Source: Dipetalonema caudispina (taxonomy: Eukaryota > Nematoda > Chromadorea > Rhabditida > Onchocercidae). From it: a stretch of 60,705 nucleotides of DNA. The notes beneath the pieces are model-generated. The model was not told the origin of the DNA, made no database searches, and saw nothing but the letters and a program-made list of their open reading frames with translations. The stretch lies in the NCBI GenBank assembly GCA_013365325.1, contig JABVXV010000358.1, positions 1 to 60,705 on the forward strand, given 5' to 3'. This document shows positions 48,401 through 60,705 of this stretch, piece after piece. A program made the translations under genes and the position numbers. Within the stretch, counting starts at the first letter, position 1. Every line of letters begins with the position of its first letter.

Positions 48401-49944
48401 AAGATAAGGAAAACAAATGATAAAATATTATTTGAAAAAAAAAAAAGAAAAATTTCGTAATAATATAAAAATCTTTCAAAAAATTTTTCATTTCATTTTA
48501 TTTTTTATTTTTTTGAAATTATTTAACAAAACGAAACGTTTGATGAAGTACGATGATAAATGAAGATGAAGTTAAATTAGTACTCGATAAATTATCCATA
48601 TGATGCGAAAAATATTTCATTGCTTTCGGGACACTAATTAAATCAAATTGAAATCAGCAAAGAAGGACAAATAAGGTAGTTCAAAGGAAGTAAAAAAATT
48701 TTTCGAAGTAAAACATAGAAACAAGACATAAAATATGGCACAAAAGTAGAAATTACAATTAAGCAAAAAAAAAAAAGAGCACAAATTTCCCAAAGAATGT
48801 AATTTTAAGATTTGAAAAAAATCTAAGAGTACAAGTGAAAATAAAAGAACAGAAATAAAATGTAAAAAAAAGAAAAAGTAAAATAAAAAAAAAAAAGCGA
48901 AACAAGGTGACATACTATAATGACATTAACTTTAGCGGAAATGATTGTTTAGCAAATACAATCATTTCATTTCTTTATTATAAATTGTTGAAATATTTTG
49001 AATAACTTCACAATAATTAATTAAAGTTAACAAATTAAATATTATAGTAACTTTGAATAACTTTGCTTCATTTTTTGTATTTTTTCATGTCTTTATAACA
49101 TCATTTTTTGTATTTGTTGTTGTTTTTATTGTTGAAATGTTAAATGTTGCAAAATAATTGAAATATTTTGGTGGAATATTTTTGCTATTATTTATTTGTT
49201 TAAATGTTGCCAAATAATTGAAATAAAAAAAAGTCAAAGTAACTTTTCTTATTTTCATGTACAGATAACGTATGTTACAAAATGAATTTCGTTTTGAATA
49301 ATTTCACACTCATTTTTCATTTATTTTCCTATTTTTTTATCATTTACTTTCCTATCCATTAGGTTAAATAAAAATTCTAATTTAATTACTAAAATATTAA
49401 GAAAGAGCTCTAAATAGTTTATTTTTCCTTAATTTTTTTTTCTTTCGTTTTTTTTTTTCGAAAATTTTGATTTGATCATTTTTATTAGAATCAAAATATA
49501 AAATAATATGAATGAATCAAATGAATTGTCACTTTTTACTATGTTTGTTAGTGTGTAGGTGGAAAAGTATGGTTTAATTTGATTTGCCAAATCAGATAGT
49601 TTAAGATGGAAATAATTATGGATTATGCTTAATTGCACCTTTGTTTACTGCTTCAATAAATCATTTCGTTCAAATAAAATTTAAATTCACATTTGCTTGC
49701 TTAAATTACTTAGAAAATTGGTGGGAAAAAAGCGATTAAATTTTGTTTCGTTTCTTTAACTTAATAGTAAGTATGCAAAAATTAAGAGTGCATATGTAAA
49801 ATGCTAGTTTACGTGGATCAGTACACGTTACGTATATATTACATGAATGCATGAGATAAATACAATCGTGGATCGTTGCTTTACGTATCCATTACATATG
49901 TGAATTGAATACTGTTTAAGTTTCTTTGAAATATTAATATATAC

Positions 49945-49946
49945 AT

Positions 49947-49978
<32 letters not shown>
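49945..49978. repeat. (GT)n microsatellite
   Basis: ATGTGTATGTG followed by uninterrupted GT dinucleotides. Confidence 0.95.
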
Positions 49979-51090
49979 CTGTTTATATTTAACGATATTT
50001 TCTTATTAGTAAATATATGAAAATAATTAATTAAACAATCGATAATGCAAAAGTTTTTCGGAAAGAAAGATTACCGAATCACTTATAGACATTGATTCGA
50101 ACCAAAAAATATGAAACGTTTTGTTGCCGAAATGTTTGGCAGATTAATTCTGGTCTGGCATACATCTATGCATATTTTATGTGTTAATTCATAAATATCT
50201 AAATTTCCTTTAATATTTGGTTTTCTCTCTTGCTGTTATGAATTTTTCTAAATGGCACTATCATTGTTATAATCATCATCATCATTACCATCATCACTAT
50301 CATTGTCATTACAATATTATTGTCATTATTATTATCAATAGCATTATTGTTATTACCATTATTATTTTTATTTTTACTATTACCATTATTAATATTGTTA
50401 CAATTATTTTTATTATTGCTGTCATTATCATGATTATCAATATATTTCAGTGGCTAGAGTATTGCTATTGTTGTATATTTGTCAAGCATAGACAAATCAC
50501 ATTATAAATAATTGTTGTCGTTATTGTTATCATTATTATTACTATTGCTATTGTTGTTATTGTTATTATCTATTGATGATGACAGTAATAAAAAATAATA
50601 TTTGCTGTTGTCGAAAAAAGGATGAAATAAGCGAATGAAATGGAGGAACGAATGGTGAAAAAAAAAACAAGCAAAAGAGTGTCATTTTAACGATGACACA
50701 AGGAAATGATTCTTTAAAAAAAAAAAAATTTTTTTTTTCGTTCTTATAACATCATCGAAATCTTATCAGATTTATATATACTGGGGCAGCTTTTTTATTA
50801 CGTCATATCAGTAAATTTTAAAATGAAATTATAGAAGAAAGAAACAAACAAAATTATTTTTATGGTATTGTATATTTTTCCTTCCCTTTCTTTTCTTTAC
50901 TTTTTTAACACTTATTATCTGAAAATTTAAAAAAAAAAAAAAAGAAAAGAATGAAAGAAAAGGAACAAAAGAAAAACGAAAACTATCCATTTGTTGCGTC
51001 ATCAAATTATAATGATTGTTTATGGGTAGAAAATTGAATACAAATTTTACATATAGAAATTATGACATTTATTAAATTTGCCAAAGATAA

Positions 51091-51124
<34 letters not shown>

Positions 51125-51251
51125 GGAGTGATTCCAAAATTGGAATAATTAACGAACAAAAATTCAGTTTAGATGAATTTACTGCAACTTTATTCTATCG
51201 TTCATTTCTAGAATGTACAGAATTACTGTAAAATAATTAATAATGAATAGT

Positions 51252-51282
51252 AGTAATAAAAATAATAATAATAACAATAATG

Positions 51283-51331
<49 letters not shown>

Positions 51332-51376
51332 TAATAATAATAATGGAAATAATAAAAAATAGTAATAGTAATAATG
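51252..51376. repeat. (TAA)n microsatellite, imperfect
   Basis: AAT/TAA trinucleotides with occasional G or C substitutions; purest at about 51286-51329. Confidence 0.93.
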
Positions 51377-52115
51377 AAAATCATTAAAGTAATTGCATCA
51401 ATCTTTCGATGTTTTACTCTTTCTTTTTTCTGTTTAATCTATTAGTGATGACAATTATATACATATTTGATATGAAATTAGTAGAAAAAGTGAAAAGTAA
51501 GAAAAGAGGAAAGAAAGAAGTGTAAAAGATTAGAAAAGTTTGAATGATGTAGAAGGACAAAAATTGTGATGTCAAACGACGTATTGCTTAAAGGAAGCAA
51601 AAAGTACTGCTGCTACCTTTCTGTTAAGTTTTTATAAAATAAAACTATTATTTAATACAAGCAGAAAAATGAACAAAAGAAAAAAAGAAAAATAAATCAC
51701 AACTTTTTATTAATAATTATTTATTTTAGTAAAGATGCGATTTAGAAAATATTATTTATATGACACAAACAAAAATATATATGAGTATGAATGATGTCAT
51801 TTAAAATTTAAGCTTTAAAGATAGAAAAAAATATTTAAGATTAGGCTTTAAAAAAATATTTAAGGCTTAAGCTTTAAGGAAAATAAAATATTTTAGGTCT
51901 AGAAAAAGAAAGAAAAGTGGCTTATTCCATTATTTGGCCATATAACATTATTGCAACTATTAGGAGGTTTTTTTTTTTTTTTTTGTTCATAGATTATTTT
52001 AGCCTAGTTTCTTCTTTTTTCTTTTACCTTTTGCTTTCCTATGATTGAACTAGTTGATATTAAAGTTGATTATTTGTTTTCCAATGGGATTACACTCTCA
52101 ACAAGTTCACAATGT

Positions 52116-52153
<38 letters not shown>

Positions 52154-52338
52154 TAGCAAAACATTTCCTTTGGGGATGATAAGCTGAAGGTGAATTAATA
52201 ACAGTTTGTCGAGAATGATAAATGTAAAAATTTTTGATTGCTAAATTTTGAATGGAAATAAAATGATCGATTGAGTAGTATATGGGGAGAAAGTCGAACT
52301 TTATTCTATTCCTACAAATGATTGATTCTTCCACTTTC

Positions 52339-52341
<3 letters not shown>

Positions 52342-52383
<42 letters not shown>
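52342..52383. repeat. (CT)n microsatellite
   Basis: About 20 uninterrupted CT dinucleotides; creates a spurious Glu/Arg frame on the minus strand (52107-52412). Confidence 0.96.
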
Positions 52384-52386
<3 letters not shown>

Positions 52387-54890
52387 TTTTTTCTTATATC
52401 CCGTCTTTCCACTAAGAAATTTTATGAAAATGGGATACTAATCTAACCTTTTTTAATTTTTTTTTAAACATAAATTCAAAGATTTTAAACAAAATTCTAC
52501 TTTTCAAATGTTAATTTGTCTCTAAAATCAAACTTCTCGTCATAAAATTAATAAGAAATTTAACAAAAACATTTAATGAAATAAAATATCTTAGCTTTGA
52601 GCACATTTTAAGACAAATATCGACTTCTTGCCTATTAGCTTCATTTCAAATGCATTGGCCTGAAGACAGGTAGAAAGGAAAGATTGAGATTACATTAAAA
52701 AGTTTGATATAATGAATGAAAAATGAATGAGAAAATCTTAAAAAATAAAATTATTTACATTAAGAATATATTAGACTAACCTATTGATTTTTTTTTTTTT
52801 TTAATAAATTGAAAAAAACAATGAGGCTTTTATGGTAATCAAAAATGGGTGTGGTAAGTTTTAGTTAGTTAGTTTTAGTTAGAAGTTTTAAACTTTCAGA
52901 AATTACCTTTAAAATGAAGCATTGATTTAGGGAAAAAAGTTAACCAACAGAGAAACATTATCTTATTAGATTGTCTATTGGCTTTTAAAATTGAACTGAA
53001 TTTTTTTTCTGAAAGATCATTTTGAAAATTATTATGACTAATAATATTTTCCTATCATTTTTTTTAAAAGTTATAAAAAAGGAATGATTTAAAGATAAGA
53101 GAATCGGAGCATCTGCTGAAAATAAAAACTTGGAAAGAATTATATGTTCAGCTATGATTTTAAAACTGCTATTTTAGGATTTGATTTTTGAAGAAAAAAT
53201 TAAAGATCAACGAATTTATTATTTGATAATAATTTTTTTTTAACTGCTGAATTTTATTGGGAAATATATAATCATCTAATTTAGCACTGAAATTATCATA
53301 CACTTACATTGTTCTTTCAAAATTTTTTACTCATAAATTTTCGAATGAATATTTCAATTTTGTAATAAATTAATTAAAATTTAAGAAAAATCATAACATG
53401 CATAATAATAGCACCAGATATAATTAATGATATTATTCTATTCTTTCATCAGTATTTTGATTTTTTTATTTAGATACTGAATAGATTGATTTTCAATAAA
53501 ATTTAAGATTAAAGAGTGAAAAACAAAAAAGATTAGATTAAACAATAGAATTAATTTAGAATTGTAGAAATTTCGGTTGATAATTTTGAAATTGATGAAT
53601 ATTCATATATCCCCGAAAAGTACAACAAGAAATTTGTCAATTCCACAAATAGCATTGTTACTGTATTGATGAATAATAGTTCATGAAATGCTAATTTAAT
53701 TCCTTCTCTTTCCTTCACTTCCTCCTCTCCTCCTCTTCCTCTTTCTCTTCACTTAGACTTCCTATTCATCATTTTCGTTATTTTTTTTTTCTCTTTATCA
53801 ATTTTCTTTAGAAAAAAAAATTTGTAGAAAATTTTCTATGTGAAACAGATTTGTACAAATTAAATTTTAAATTGAAAATTTTTCATTTGTTTATTTCTCG
53901 TTTTATAAAAAAAGAAAAGAAAAGGAAAAACGTAAAAAATAAACCTATCAGTACTACAAGTATTTTAAATGACGTAAATGACGTAAATGATGCAAAGATA
54001 TAAAATGTTATAAATAATGAAATACTAAACATAAAGCCAGGAAGCATTAATAGATATGAAAAAACAAAAAAAAAATTAGAGGAAGAAAAAAAGGAATAAT
54101 AAAAGCTTACTATAAAAACTTAAAAATTTACTGTCCATTTTTGTTTTTTGCTTATTTTTTTTTTCTTTTTTAATTCATCAATAATTGTATCATTGTATTT
54201 TCCAACTATTACTTCGTAGTTTATTTGATCAGAAGACAAATGCTATTCTAAAATGAAGAAAAAAAAAAAGGTAATCATAACAGTCTGAACTTCTTCATTC
54301 ATGAAGAAATTCTGACAATTAATAAGTATTTTACGTTGTAATTTAACGATTTACAATGAGTAAGGCTAATAATGAAATGGATAATTAAGTATAATTATTA
54401 TACATAGAAAAGCAGTGATTTAATATAGGTTCACGTAGAATGACACTTATTTGTTGAATTCATATAGATATTGATTTGATCAGTTCACGTAAAAAATTTG
54501 GAATAATTCGTTATTTAATGTAATCAAAAAAATTTTGTTCAAAATAATATTGTAAATAAATGTGAAAAAGAAGACTAACCTTCCAAAAATTGTAAAAAAT
54601 AAAAATAAATTTTTATAACCGATTGGTTAAAAGCAATACAAATTATTTGCTGATACATATATGTTTGTATATGACAGAATGTTGCTTATTTTTTGATTGT
54701 TGAAAAAAAAAACTAAGAAAACGACAAGAGCTGAATTTTATATTTTAAATGATTCCGCTAATCGTAATACTAATAATGTGGAAAGGAAAGCGAAACGAAA
54801 ATAAATATTTGAAAATAATTTTGTAGTTTAGGTTTTTCTTTTTTTTTTTTTTTTTGAAGGAAACAATGGTGAGTTTTAGGAACTACAAAA

Positions 54891-54950
54891 TTTCAATCAT
54901 CGTGATCATATCTAATTGATTTAATTGGATAAGATCACGTTGGACTGAAA
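54891..54950. ncRNA. miRNA-precursor-like hairpin, 60 nt
   Basis: The left arm (TTTCAATCATCGTGATCATA then TCTAATT) pairs with the right arm (AATTGGATAAGATCACGTTG then GACTGAAA) over about 27 positions with five or so mismatches or bulges and a 5-nt loop. It sits in a visibly less AT-rich island (54885-54975) within otherwise low-complexity DNA, the pattern of an isolated intergenic miRNA. The loop is short for a typical pre-miRNA, I do not recognise either arm as a known nematode miRNA, and the strand is undetermined. Confidence 0.3.
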
Positions 54951-57800
54951 CGTCGCAATCATCTGTGTGAGAAAAAATATATTCAAATAGATGAAGAGGA
55001 AGATTATTTTTAAATTACGAAGAAATGATCATTTTACAGATTCGAAAAAAAAAATAGAGAAGTTTGTTAAAGTTTTGGATATATGACTACATCAGGCAGT
55101 ATCATCCAGTAATTTAAATGCATCAAACTAAATTGTCTGAAATTTGAAAAAAAAAAGTAATAACTCTCAGGTAGAAAAAAAAAAAAAAAAAAACAGGAAA
55201 AATAAATACAAAAATTTGGACATGAAAAAGGAAATTGATGATCAGTCTATATATGAAAAATGGCAAAACTGCAATTTCGATTTTATATTCATCGATTATT
55301 TTATTTTTTATTTTTTTGATACTGAGAAAAAAAGCTATCAAAAAGTATGCATTATGTCTTAAATAATGAAAATTTTTGAAGTAAGCAAAATAATTTTATT
55401 TGGTAATTTAGATTTGGAGCAAAAAAGTGACATGTCATTTTTCGTCACAGAACAAAAATGTCGAAAAATTTTGTCCTAAACGAAAGAAAGGCAAATGGGA
55501 AGATGAAGACGAATGGAATGAGGCAGAAAGTATTAAAAGGTTATTAAGCCTAAAGGAATGAAAAAAAAAAAAAAAAAAAGTTGAAAGAGAAAAAAAGAGA
55601 AAAATAAGTAATCGTTAGGATAAGAAAAGAAGAAAAAAAAAAGCAAAAAAAGAATTTCCCTATTTTTTTTTTCTTTTTTCATTATCGTCTTTATACGATT
55701 CTTCATTTTTACGATTATATATTTTATTTGGTTTAAATTAAATTTTCAAATAAATTTTTATGCAACAAAAAAGAAAGCATAATTTAGATCACTTTATTCT
55801 CGTCATTTTATTTTTGCTCATTTTCTTCTATTCGATTATCTTCTTTCAACTCATTTTTGCTTACTTTTCCTTATAATATTTTAGCTAATGATTGAATCAA
55901 ACAAAAAAAAAAAAAAAATTGTTTTGCATAAGTTTGAAAATTAATCTATTTTTTTCATATTACTTTTTATTTATTTCACTTCACATTACTTTTTCCTATA
56001 CTTTTCTCAATTTGATTCTTTTATTTTGTTTCAATTAAATTTTAACACTTTAATGATACCAGCAATATCTAATAAATGATGAAATTTCAACTTACTTTTT
56101 CTTCCTTTTCGTTTCCTTTTATGAATAGGAAAAAAAAATTTTTTTTTTTTTAGATTTAAATGTTATTTAATTGTAAATATATCAACATACTACTTCGAGT
56201 GCATTCCTCAGTTTGCACTCTTGAGTTTGTAAGTTTTCATGGATTTTAAATTACAAACTTCAAATGATATCATTTTGAAAGAGTAAAGAGAAAGAGAGAG
56301 AGAGAGAGAGAGTAGAATTAAATTATATTGGACTTAGAAAGCTGATATCTCTCCCTCTTCATTTTGTTAGCGTAATTTTACTTCCTAATAAAGTTACGTT
56401 GGTCAATTTATTTAGTTAGAAAGCAAAAAGCATAGAAATATAATATTTTAAGATAAAAATTGTATGACTGTTAATCAAATTTATTGCTTATTATTACTGA
56501 TTGATATATGTGTCTAATTAACATAGCGACAGTATTTTATTCAAATTAGTTGCGAAATTCGCAAAATAATATTATTAATTATGGGAAGTGATTCGGTTAA
56601 ATTTTTGGAAATGATTAAATGAATTTCAATCAAGCGACAAATTTGATGTTAACATGCATGTTTACAACATTGTTGACTTTGTTTACCATCTCTGACATTA
56701 ATTAATTTACATTAATGGAGCTATTTATAGTAGCTTTTTCATTTTACCAAATACATTTTTATTCATCTATGATCCTTCCTTTTAGCATCGCTCAATAAAA
56801 TACTGATTAAAATGAAATTGAAATATTTTAAGGCAAATATAAATTAAAAAAATTTTTTTTTATATTTCATGCTCATAAATAAATTTGAAATCAAATTACT
56901 TGATATAGAATAATCAATGTGAAATTTTGCCAAGTTCATTGATAATTGGAAAGTATTTGTCAATATGATTCCAATAAATGATTAATCAGGTATTACAGTA
57001 TTCAATTTATCAAAATGGTCAAATTTACATCTTATTTGATATCTAATTTTAATGGATTCATAATAATAAGTTATTGTTGTGAAAAATTATCCAACAAAAT
57101 TTTTCATCGCTACATAATTAATAATATGACAAAAAATATTTGTTTTTCATTTCCAATTCTCACTTTAATATTCATATTTGTTAATGGTAGCTATTGCTTA
57201 AAATGAAGTGAAAATTGTTGAAAAAGAAAAAAAGAAAGCGACGAATTCCTAAATTAAACATTAATGATACAGCAATGTTTTACATATGCTTTAAATACTA
57301 TGAGTTGGGTTGTGAACATTAAGCAAACGAAGCGGAAAGAGACAATTTGATATTCCAAAAATTTCCTCTTTTTTTCAAAATATGAATTTTTTTTTTTTTT
57401 TATTAAGGATGAAAATTCATCTCTCAGATAATAATACATTTAACATAAAAAATGCTTCTAACTAACTAAAAGCTAGGAAAAAAAATTTTTTCCTAGCTTT
57501 GTTTATCTAATTTTAATTTCAAAATGAAAAAAAAAAACACATCAGTTTAGAAGAAATATTATCAATAAATTAAATAAATTTATAAATAATAAAATGACAA
57601 TGAAATTATTGTTTTATAAAAGTTCTTGTCATGTTTTAATCCATCAATCGTATGAATCGACAATGATATACATGGCATATTGTCACAAAAGATAGATTTT
57701 TACGAGAAAAATGCATACATAAATTTTGTTTTAATGCCAAAATAATAAAAAAAAACAAAAGATTTGAAAAATACTTAATGCATTTCTATTTCCAAAAATT
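54951..57800. other. Gene-free AT-rich region
   Basis: No exon supported. Contains A and T runs, a (GA)n at 56289-56312, a short inverted repeat GAGTGCA...TGCACTC at 56197-56220, and a palindrome of about 16-bp arms (AAAGCTAGGAAAAAA...TTTTTCCTAGCTTT) at 57468-57500. Open frames at 55123-55362 and 57015-57206 are AT-driven. Confidence 0.65.
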
Positions 57801-58505
57801 ATTAATTTGATGCAGAAGCAATTACATTTTCGAGCTGTGAATTTCAAATTATCCCAACTGCGTTTAGAATCTTTTTATTGATGAAAATATTAACTTTGAC
57901 AAATAATACATTGTTAAGAGTAAGAACTAAGTTTGTTTACTATTGCAGCATAGCAATTCGTATTTTGAGTTATTTTCTGTTTTTTGCTAATTGTGAAAAC
58001 CTGTCGAAATTGGTGATGACAACTGAGGAAGTGATGGATAAATTATATTAGTATGGCTAATGAGGCACAATTGAGAAGATTAATTTGCTCAATTTTGAAG
58101 CGCTAATTACTTGACGTTTTGTTAGACGTTGCCGTTGCAGCAAAACTGAGTCTTTTTTGTTCACCGATGTCGGATGAAGATAGAAAAGTCTTCATCTCAT
58201 CGATTTTGTTGTGCAAACTTCTCAGATATGACAGCTTCACTTGGGATTCAGAAACTTGAAGTGAGACAAGTGATCAAACAGTGATAACCAATGACCTCAT
58301 CCTTCTACAACTTCAAATTTGGGAAGCGTTTTTAAGTTTCTCCACTTTATCACTGTTATAGTTATTGTTGTGATACGTCTTCGGATGTCATAATATCATC
58401 AAAAAATGATTCATTACTGCTATGTAATTAACAAAAGATAGCGTCAAAATGCTTTTCGATTTTTATGATTCTTTCATCTTTCCAATTTACTTAAAATGTT
58501 GAATG
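57801..58505 (+). repeat. Dispersed 705-bp element, copy B
   Basis: Second copy of the element at 13584-14289, same orientation, 44,217 bp away. The first open frame (57806-58051) is conserved through the same TAG, as is the second frame with its single internal TAA. Of six substitutions in frame 1, four are synonymous (one Leu and one Arg codon each change, plus another Leu and a Tyr); the other two change Gly to Asp and Asn to Ser. The right flank (58506-58770) is also CG-richer than the region and may be a further part of the element that copy A has lost. Confidence 0.9.
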
Positions 58506-58603
58506 CACATAGAATCGTTGTCGTTCACTTTCTCGGCAATTTTTTTCGGCCGTTTAGAATTTCGCTGTGATCAGTTTCGTTGATTTCTCTCCACGCATTA
58601 TTA

Positions 58604-58762
58604 TCAGCTTCTGATATTAATCATCACGCACTTCATTTTCAAAGTACTCTCTTCTCCTTCATAAAAATTTTCCTTTGTAATATTTTGCCTACAAATAGCT
58701 TTTCGTTCAAAAACCATACCGATATTGCAAGTTGTCTTCGTTGGTTTGCTTTTATGACCCAT
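58604..58762 (-). CDS. Small ORF of unknown function, 52 codons, beside element copy B
   Basis: Starts MGHKSKPTKTTCNIGMVFER and ends in a TGA; basic, with four cysteines and no hydrophobic segment. It lies in the CG-richer flank of element copy B, on the opposite strand to the element's open frames. No family is recognised, and the plus strand is open too (58580-58777), so this may be only a composition effect or a fragment of a transposable element. Confidence 0.15.
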   Translation of the reverse strand: MGHKSKPTKTTCNIGMVFERKAICRQNITKENFYEGEESTLKMKCVMINIRS

Positions 58763-60435
58763 TTTGAATTCAAATAAAAAATTTATTTATTTATTCGAGT
58801 TTGCTCAAATTTCTTTCGTCTAAAATAAATAGCAAACATTATTAGCTAAACAAAAAAAAAAAAAAAGAAGAAAACGAAAAAGGAAAAGGAAAAAAAATAT
58901 TAGAAAGAAGAAATAGGAATTGAATGACATATAATATGGCCAAATATATGGCCAATATATAAAATAACAATGTTTAGCAATTGGCCAATCTTTCCTTTTT
59001 TTTTTTTTTTTCAACCTTATGATATATTCATATAATATATGTATGTGAAATGACAAAAATGAAAGAAAAATGATGAAATTTACAAAAATATGTGATTTTT
59101 TTTTTCTTCATTTTTTTTTTTTTTTTTTTTTTTTTGATGAATATTAGAAATTGTTTGGAATTCATCTTGCGTGAATCTCACGTCAAATTTTATGCTACAT
59201 CATTTTAAGACATATTTTCAGCAACATTCTTCACATGCAATAGATGATGTATGTAACGATAATACATCAAACATCAATGCTTTCAAATATTGTAATATTA
59301 TAGTAGCAATTATATGTGTACATATATTTTAAGCAAATGTAAATAATTTCTTATGTTGAAATTAAAATAAAATTAGTTTCTCTCTTAAATATTTATTTTT
59401 GACCCTTATTTTAACTCTTTGATGATAATTGAAAATAATATGATATATGAGCAATTAATTGAAAGTTAAAATGTTCACTTAAAATTGAAAAATAAAAATG
59501 TGTCGAATGCAAAAAACGAAAAAAAAAAATCATTTCCTTTTTCTAAAAAAGAAAGAAAGAAATAAACTGATACATAAAATATGAATGATTTTAGGCCTGT
59601 TCTATTTACACCTAGTGAGGAAATAATTAATTTCATACAGTATTTAATTACCCGCATCATTTAGAAAAATAAATTTGTAGTTTTAGTTGAATGCAGCTTC
59701 TGTTATACTCAAAAAATTTCCATTAAAATTTTTACGAGAAAGAAAAGTACTGCAGAAAAAATCAAGGCCAATCCAAAAGATATCATTTACCTGGAGATCA
59801 TAAAAAAAACCAACCAGGATTCTGTTTAAAAATTTCTTTCACGTATTTATAAAACGATCGTAAAATTAAAATTTACTGATGTCAATAGCAGCTTAAAAGT
59901 CTCAAAATCTCCTCAAATTTTACCCGTTATTTAAATTTTAAAAAAACATAGAGTTGCTATTTGTTTATTAGAAGAAATGAAATCAGAATTGCTTGAATAA
60001 ATGCTCCGATATCATATGAAATTCTTATTGATCTACACGGAATGAAATAGTAAAATTGCAATTATTCTAAGTTTAAAAAGCTCCGAATTCCTTTAAATAA
60101 ACGTTTACGATAAAATGAAATTTGAAATCTTCGAAACATAAAACTTTTTCTGCTTCAAATTTCTGCATTGATTAAATTTTGCTACATCATATTAATAAGT
60201 AATGCATTTAATTCCATCAATTAAATTAGCTTTGGAACGATATTTCCTTTTCCCCTTCAGTTCAATATTAACATCATTATTAATAGTGGCTTTTCTAAAA
60301 TGTTTGTAAATTAAAATTTTGGTAAAATTGGAATTTTTCTAGTTGTTATAATATTTAGTATGTTATTAGTTATAAAATTAATTCATCTTAAACAATTGTC
60401 CCTTTTATTTCATATGATTTTTAGATCAAAAAAAT
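58763..60435. other. Gene-free region up to the right-edge repeat
   Basis: T runs at 58996-59011 and 59111-59135 and ordinary AT-rich sequence. A segment at about 59660-59830 is open in three frames on both strands and has more mixed composition, but no family, acceptor/donor pair or start codon decides a strand, so no exon is called. Confidence 0.6.

Positions 60436-60705
<270 letters not shown>

Larger units (their letters stand above)
42453..54890. other. Gene-free AT-rich region rich in homopolymers and microsatellites
   Basis: No gene could be assembled in 12.4 kb. It holds many (A)n/(T)n runs including (T)29 at 51096-51124 and (T)32 at 52118-52149, a (CT)n at 45024-45048, a (GT)n at 49945-49978, an imperfect (ATC/ATT)n at 50265-50430, a (TAA)n at 51252-51376 and a (CT)n at 52342-52383. 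A 36-base minus-strand segment at 44472-44507 (KVAMPPLRDAV then stop, preceded by AG) looks like a last exon but has no partners. A weak tandem duplication lies near 47855-47985. Confidence 0.6.

Noticed and set aside
50094..50106. GATTCGAACC, which resembles a reversed tRNA B box
   Set aside because: No pairing T stem, no A box at the right distance and no acceptor stem; not a tRNA.
57468..57500. Palindrome with a T-run resembling a bacterial rho-independent terminator
   Set aside because: The genome is eukaryotic and no gene lies nearby; it is an A/T-rich palindrome.
59660..59830. Mixed-composition segment open in three frames on both strands
   Set aside because: No start codon, no paired splice sites and no recognised family to choose a frame; transposon remnant considered but unsupported.

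Overview
The window is AT-rich metazoan DNA, almost certainly from a nematode and probably a spirurid/filarial-type genome. The evidence is: multi-exon genes with GT/AG introns of about 0.2-1.7 kb, (T)n tracts up to 32 bp, many (GA)n, (GT)n and (TAA)n microsatellites, and gene families matching nematode proteins (Kir channel, stomatin, OLRN-1/Raw). The species call is inference. There is no sign of prokaryotic genes, rRNA, a convincing tRNA or CRISPR. The window opens in (TTA)n and closes in (TAA)n, so both edges are probably assembly breaks in simple repeats.

Five protein genes could be assembled exon by exon, all in the left 34 kb. An inwardly rectifying K+ channel (plus strand, 9 exons, 360 aa, 4605-9167) converges on four minus-strand genes. 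Read 5' to 3' on the minus strand these are: an OLRN-1/Raw-like membrane protein with two nucleoside deoxyribosyltransferase-like repeats (28314-33701, 547 aa); a kynurenine-aminotransferase-type PLP enzyme (21995-25775, about 470 aa, with a possible mitochondrial presequence); the small mitochondrial import chaperone Tim9 (20350-21234, 83 aa); and a stomatin with a proline/serine-rich N-terminus (11565-16748, 412 aa). The channel, stomatin and OLRN-1 homologues are membrane proteins of excitable or sensory cells in nematodes. Tim9 and possibly the aminotransferase act in mitochondria. No single shared pathway is evident.

From about 33.7 to 60.7 kb I could assemble no gene. This 27 kb holds homopolymers, microsatellites and degenerate tandem repeats, with a few higher-complexity islands: a promoter-like or relic-exon island near 34.5 kb, a splice-flanked 55-nt candidate exon at 42.4 kb, a 60-nt miRNA-like hairpin at 54.9 kb, and the second copy of a 705-bp dispersed element (58 kb) whose other copy lies inside a stomatin intron (14 kb).

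The points most worth a second look are that dispersed element, whose copy-to-copy differences are mostly synonymous in a shared open frame; a nearly perfect 40-bp-arm hairpin in an OLRN-1 intron; two exon junctions that keep the reading frame only with non-GT donors; and the asymmetric decay of the two deoxyribosyltransferase-like repeats. All exon models come from reading splice consensus, phase and family similarity by eye, without RNA evidence.
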